Assembly (NCBI RefSeq): GCF_030695065.1
Contig: NZ_JAUYTR010000005.1
Location: forward strand, 227,806-291,805
Length of the DNA: 64,000 bases
Origin: Sediminibacterium sp.
Lineage (GTDB): Bacteria; Bacteroidota; Bacteroidia; Chitinophagales; Chitinophagaceae
Direction: 5' to 3'
Below the pieces are notes generated by a model. The model had not been told where the DNA came from and searched no databases. It was given only the letters and a program-made list of their open reading frames with translations. A program made the position numbers and the translations under genes. Of this stretch, positions 59,745 to 64,000 are shown piece by piece (the first letter of the stretch is position 1; every line of letters starts with the position of its first letter).

Positions 59745-60608
59745 TTACAAAACCTTTAAACGCTTTAAGTATTCCCCATACCCACTTTTAGCATATTTCT
59801 CCCCTAAAAGCATCAATTGTGCCCTATCAATAAAGCCCATTCTGTAAGCTACTTCTTCAATACAACCTACTTTCTGGCTCTGGCGTTTTTCAATTACGCG
59901 AACAAATTCACAAGCATCCGCAAATGAATCAAAAGTACCCGTATCTAACCAAGCGGTTCCCCTATTCATAATACCCACTTGCAAAGTTCCTTTTTCTAAA
60001 TAAACCCTGTTTACATCGGTAATTTCATATTCACCTCTGGGTGAGGGAGCTATATTTTTGGCAATTTCTACTACACTGTTGTCATAAAAATATAAGCCTG
60101 GCACTGCATAATTAGACTTAGGCTGTTTAGGTTTCTCTTCTATTGAAATAGCTTGTTTTTGGTCATTAAATGCTACTACACCATATCGCTCAGGATCATT
60201 TACTTCGTAGGCAAAAACGGCCGCCCCATTTACATCATTGAAACTTTGTACCAGCTTACTAAAGCCTGCTCCATAAAAAATATTGTCGCCTAAAATCAAA
60301 CAAACTTTATCGCTGCCAATAAATTTTTCGCCGATTACAAATGCTTGTGCCAAGCCATTAGGCTCATGTTGCACTTCATAAGAAAATTTGCACCCAATTT
60401 CTGAACCATCGCCCAACAATCTTTTAAATTGGTCTTGATCTTGTGGCGTTGTAATAAATAAAATCTCTTTGATTCCTGCCAACATCAATACCGAAAGTGG
60501 ATAGTAAATCATGGGCTTATCATAAACCGGCATCAGCTGTTTGCTGATTCCCTTGGTGATAGGATATAACCTGGTTCCTGATCCGCCTGCTAAAATGATT
60601 CCTTTCAT
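59745..60608 (-). CDS. rfbA: Glucose-1-phosphate thymidylyltransferase
   Basis: 287 residues. The nucleotidyltransferase motif [20 protein letters not shown] is at 8-27, with [17 protein letters not shown] near 107 and [20 protein letters not shown]. It makes dTDP-glucose from dTTP and glucose 1-phosphate, the first step of dTDP-sugar synthesis. It follows rfbC by 22 bases. Confidence 0.95.
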   Translation of the reverse strand: MKGIILAGGSGTRLYPITKGISKQLMPVYDKPMIYYPLSVLMLAGIKEILFITTPQDQDQFKRLLGDGSEIGCKFSYEVQHEPNGLAQAFVIGEKFIGSDKVCLILGDNIFYGAGFSKLVQSFNDVNGAAVFAYEVNDPERYGVVAFNDQKQAISIEEKPKQPKSNYAVPGLYFYDNSVVEIAKNIAPSPRGEYEITDVNRVYLEKGTLQVGIMNRGTAWLDTGTFDSFADACEFVRVIEKRQSQKVGCIEEVAYRMGFIDRAQLMLLGEKYAKSGYGEYLKRLKVL

Positions 60609-60630
60609 AAAATGGGTATTAAGCGTTGAA

Positions 60631-61188
60631 TTAAAATTCTAATGTATTTACCGTATCACGTAATAAAGGCAATGACAAATCTTTTTCTGATAATTTAATT
60701 TCATCTGGAGATAATTTCCAGTCGATGGCTAAATCTGGGTCATTGTAAATGATTCCCCCTTCAGATGCTTTGTGGTAATAATTATCTACTTTATAAAAAA
60801 AAGTTGCTTGTTCACTTAATACAATAAATCCATGTGCAAATCCACGTGGTACAAAAAACTGGGTTCTACTTTCTCCTGTTAATTCCACTGCAACGTGTTG
60901 ACCAAAGGTTTTAGAATCCTTACGGAGGTCTACGGCAACATCCAGCACCGATCCACTCAACACCCTAACCAATTTAGCTTGTGCAAATTCACCATTTTGA
61001 TAATGCAATCCACGCAAAACTCCTTTAGATGAATTGGATTGATTGTCTTGCACAAAATCAATGGCTACACCCGTTTTCTCTAGAAAAGTATTTCTATTAA
61101 AACTCTCAAAAAAATAACCACGACTATCACCAAAAAATGTGTCGTGAATGATAAAGCAACCTTCAATGGGGGTATATTCAATTTGCAT
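60631..61188 (-). CDS. rfbC: dTDP-4-dehydrorhamnose 3,5-epimerase
   Basis: 185 residues, cupin fold. [28 protein letters not shown] (catalytic His) and [15 protein letters not shown] are family blocks. It epimerises C3 and C5 of dTDP-4-keto-6-deoxyglucose. Two bases separate it from rfbB. An rfbD reductase is not in the window, so dTDP-L-rhamnose completion needs a gene elsewhere. Confidence 0.95.
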   Translation of the reverse strand: MQIEYTPIEGCFIIHDTFFGDSRGYFFESFNRNTFLEKTGVAIDFVQDNQSNSSKGVLRGLHYQNGEFAQAKLVRVLSGSVLDVAVDLRKDSKTFGQHVAVELTGESRTQFFVPRGFAHGFIVLSEQATFFYKVDNYYHKASEGGIIYNDPDLAIDWKLSPDEIKLSEKDLSLPLLRDTVNTLEF

Positions 61189-61190
61189 GA

Positions 61191-62246
61191 TTACTTATTG
61201 CTGTACATAGATTCATAATAGTGTTGATAGTTTCCACTGGTTACATTATTTAACCACTCTGTATTAGCCAAAAACCAATCGATGGTTTCACTCAATCCTT
61301 CTTGGAAGGTAACACTTGGCTTCCAACCCAATTCACGATTAATTTTAGATGCGTCAATGGCATATCTTCTATCGTGCCCAGGTCGGTCTTTGATATAAGT
61401 AATTAATTGCTCACTGGTTCCTGCTGGTTTACCCAATTTTTCGTCCATTTGGGTACACAATAATTTTACTAAGTCAATATTTTTCCATTCGTTAAAACCA
61501 CCAATATTATAGGTTTCTCCTGTTACTCCCTTGTGAAAAACCATATCAATGGCAATTGCATGATCCTTTACATACAACCAATCACGGGTATATAATCCGT
61601 CTCCATAAACAGGTAATGGTTTGCCTTGTATGATATTATTGATAAACAAGGGGATCAATTTCTCCGGAAAATGAAATGGCCCATAATTATTGGAACAGTT
61701 AGATATAACCGTTTGTAAATGATAAGTTTCATGGTACGCTCTTACAAAATGATCGGATGATGCCTTACTTGCAGAGTAAGGTGAACGTGGGTCATAAGCA
61801 GTCTCTTCAGTAAACAATCCTTCTGCTCCTAAGCTCCCATATACTTCATCGGTAGAAACATGGTAAAAGCGATGATTGTCTAAATCTGCAGCCCATTTTT
61901 GCTTAGCAGTATTTAATAAATTAACCGTACCGATTACATTGGTGTACACAAAATCTAATGGAGAAACAATGGAACGATCCACATGTGATTCTGCTGCTAA
62001 ATGAATTACATCGGTTACTTGGTATTGATCAAACAATTCCTCCACCGCTTTCACATCCAAAATATTCACTTTGGCAAAACGATAATTGGGCTTGTTTTCT
62101 ATATCTCTTAAATTTTCCAAATTACCCGCATAGGTTAGCGCATCTAAGTTGATGATTTGGTATTCAGGATATTTATTTACAAATAATCTTATAACATGAG
62201 AGCCAATAAACCCTGCCCCTCCAGTGATAACAATGTTTTTAGACAT
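61191..62246 (-). CDS. rfbB: dTDP-glucose 4,6-dehydratase
   Basis: 351 residues, extended SDR family. NAD motif GGAGFIGSHVIRLF at 8-21, HLAAESHVDRSI, the catalytic TDEVYGSLG with D-E, and YSASKASSDHF (Y-x3-K). It converts dTDP-glucose to dTDP-4-keto-6-deoxyglucose. First gene of the rfbBCA set, 60 bases after fcl; a TACCTTTA box lies in that gap. Confidence 0.95.
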   Translation of the reverse strand: MSKNIVITGGAGFIGSHVIRLFVNKYPEYQIINLDALTYAGNLENLRDIENKPNYRFAKVNILDVKAVEELFDQYQVTDVIHLAAESHVDRSIVSPLDFVYTNVIGTVNLLNTAKQKWAADLDNHRFYHVSTDEVYGSLGAEGLFTEETAYDPRSPYSASKASSDHFVRAYHETYHLQTVISNCSNNYGPFHFPEKLIPLFINNIIQGKPLPVYGDGLYTRDWLYVKDHAIAIDMVFHKGVTGETYNIGGFNEWKNIDLVKLLCTQMDEKLGKPAGTSEQLITYIKDRPGHDRRYAIDASKINRELGWKPSVTFQEGLSETIDWFLANTEWLNNVTSGNYQHYYESMYSNK

Positions 62247-62306
62247 AATGTATTTCTTAATAATATAAAGGTACTATTTTGTAAGCTTGTTTAACTTATT
62301 GCCCTA

Positions 62307-64000
<1,694 letters not shown>

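Overview
The window looks like a chromosomal segment of a pigmented, low-GC Bacteroidota, most likely a member of the Chitinophagaceae (family-level placement is inference). The evidence is a complete gldKLMN type IX secretion (T9SS) operon, T9SS sorting domains on two secreted proteins, DUF4271 beside a uroporphyrinogen-III synthase, TonB receptors, promoters of the Bacteroidota TTTG / TAnnTTTG type, and a flexirubin-free carotenoid operon. No phage, insertion sequence or CRISPR array was seen.

Layout. 1-8500 (+): end of a type II NADH dehydrogenase, then housekeeping genes pheT, a coiled-coil gene, zapA, rny, rplS, tatA, gatA and a lytic transglycosylase. 8500-12600: an RNase H-like gene, an ABC exporter, an accessory AAA ATPase with operator-like repeats, and a DUF2721 gene. 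12780-18700: a two-gene surface locus, made of a small T9SS-tagged protein followed by a 1784-residue repeat fibre. 18760-26560: a TonB receptor, the DUF1501/DUF1800 pair, and an ECF sigma factor with a probable membrane partner that also carries a barrel-like domain. 26587-28982: a lipoprotein and uvrC. 29170-33988 (-): gldKLMN. 34261-38691: hemD-like, DUF4271, hemW, an XRE regulator, gpsA. 38785-41635 (-): an efflux adaptor and a TolC-type channel. 41740-43083 (-): an amino acid permease.

43101-47831 (+) is a vitamin B12 locus: a cobalamin riboswitch controls a BtuB-type receptor and cobT, cobS and cobC. Then marC, a sodium/solute symporter, a cluster of short hairpins and a tRNA-Arg(CCG). 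50523-59705 (-) is a tightly packed carotenoid operon (ECF sigma, crtI, crtB, idi, crtD, cruF, crtZ, crtY, pfkB) preceded by a CarH/LitR-type MerR regulator with a B12-binding domain. 59745-64000 (-) holds nucleotide-sugar genes rfbA, rfbC, rfbB, fcl and a partial gmd.

Two functional links stand out. The B12 uptake and assembly genes lie about 11 kb from a B12-dependent photoreceptor-type regulator that should control pigment synthesis, so B12 supply, light and carotenoids may be connected. The secretion genes (tatA, gldKLMN) share the window with likely clients, including a DUF1501 protein that appears to carry both a Tat signal and a T9SS sorting domain. Functions are read from motifs and family knowledge; no database search was run.
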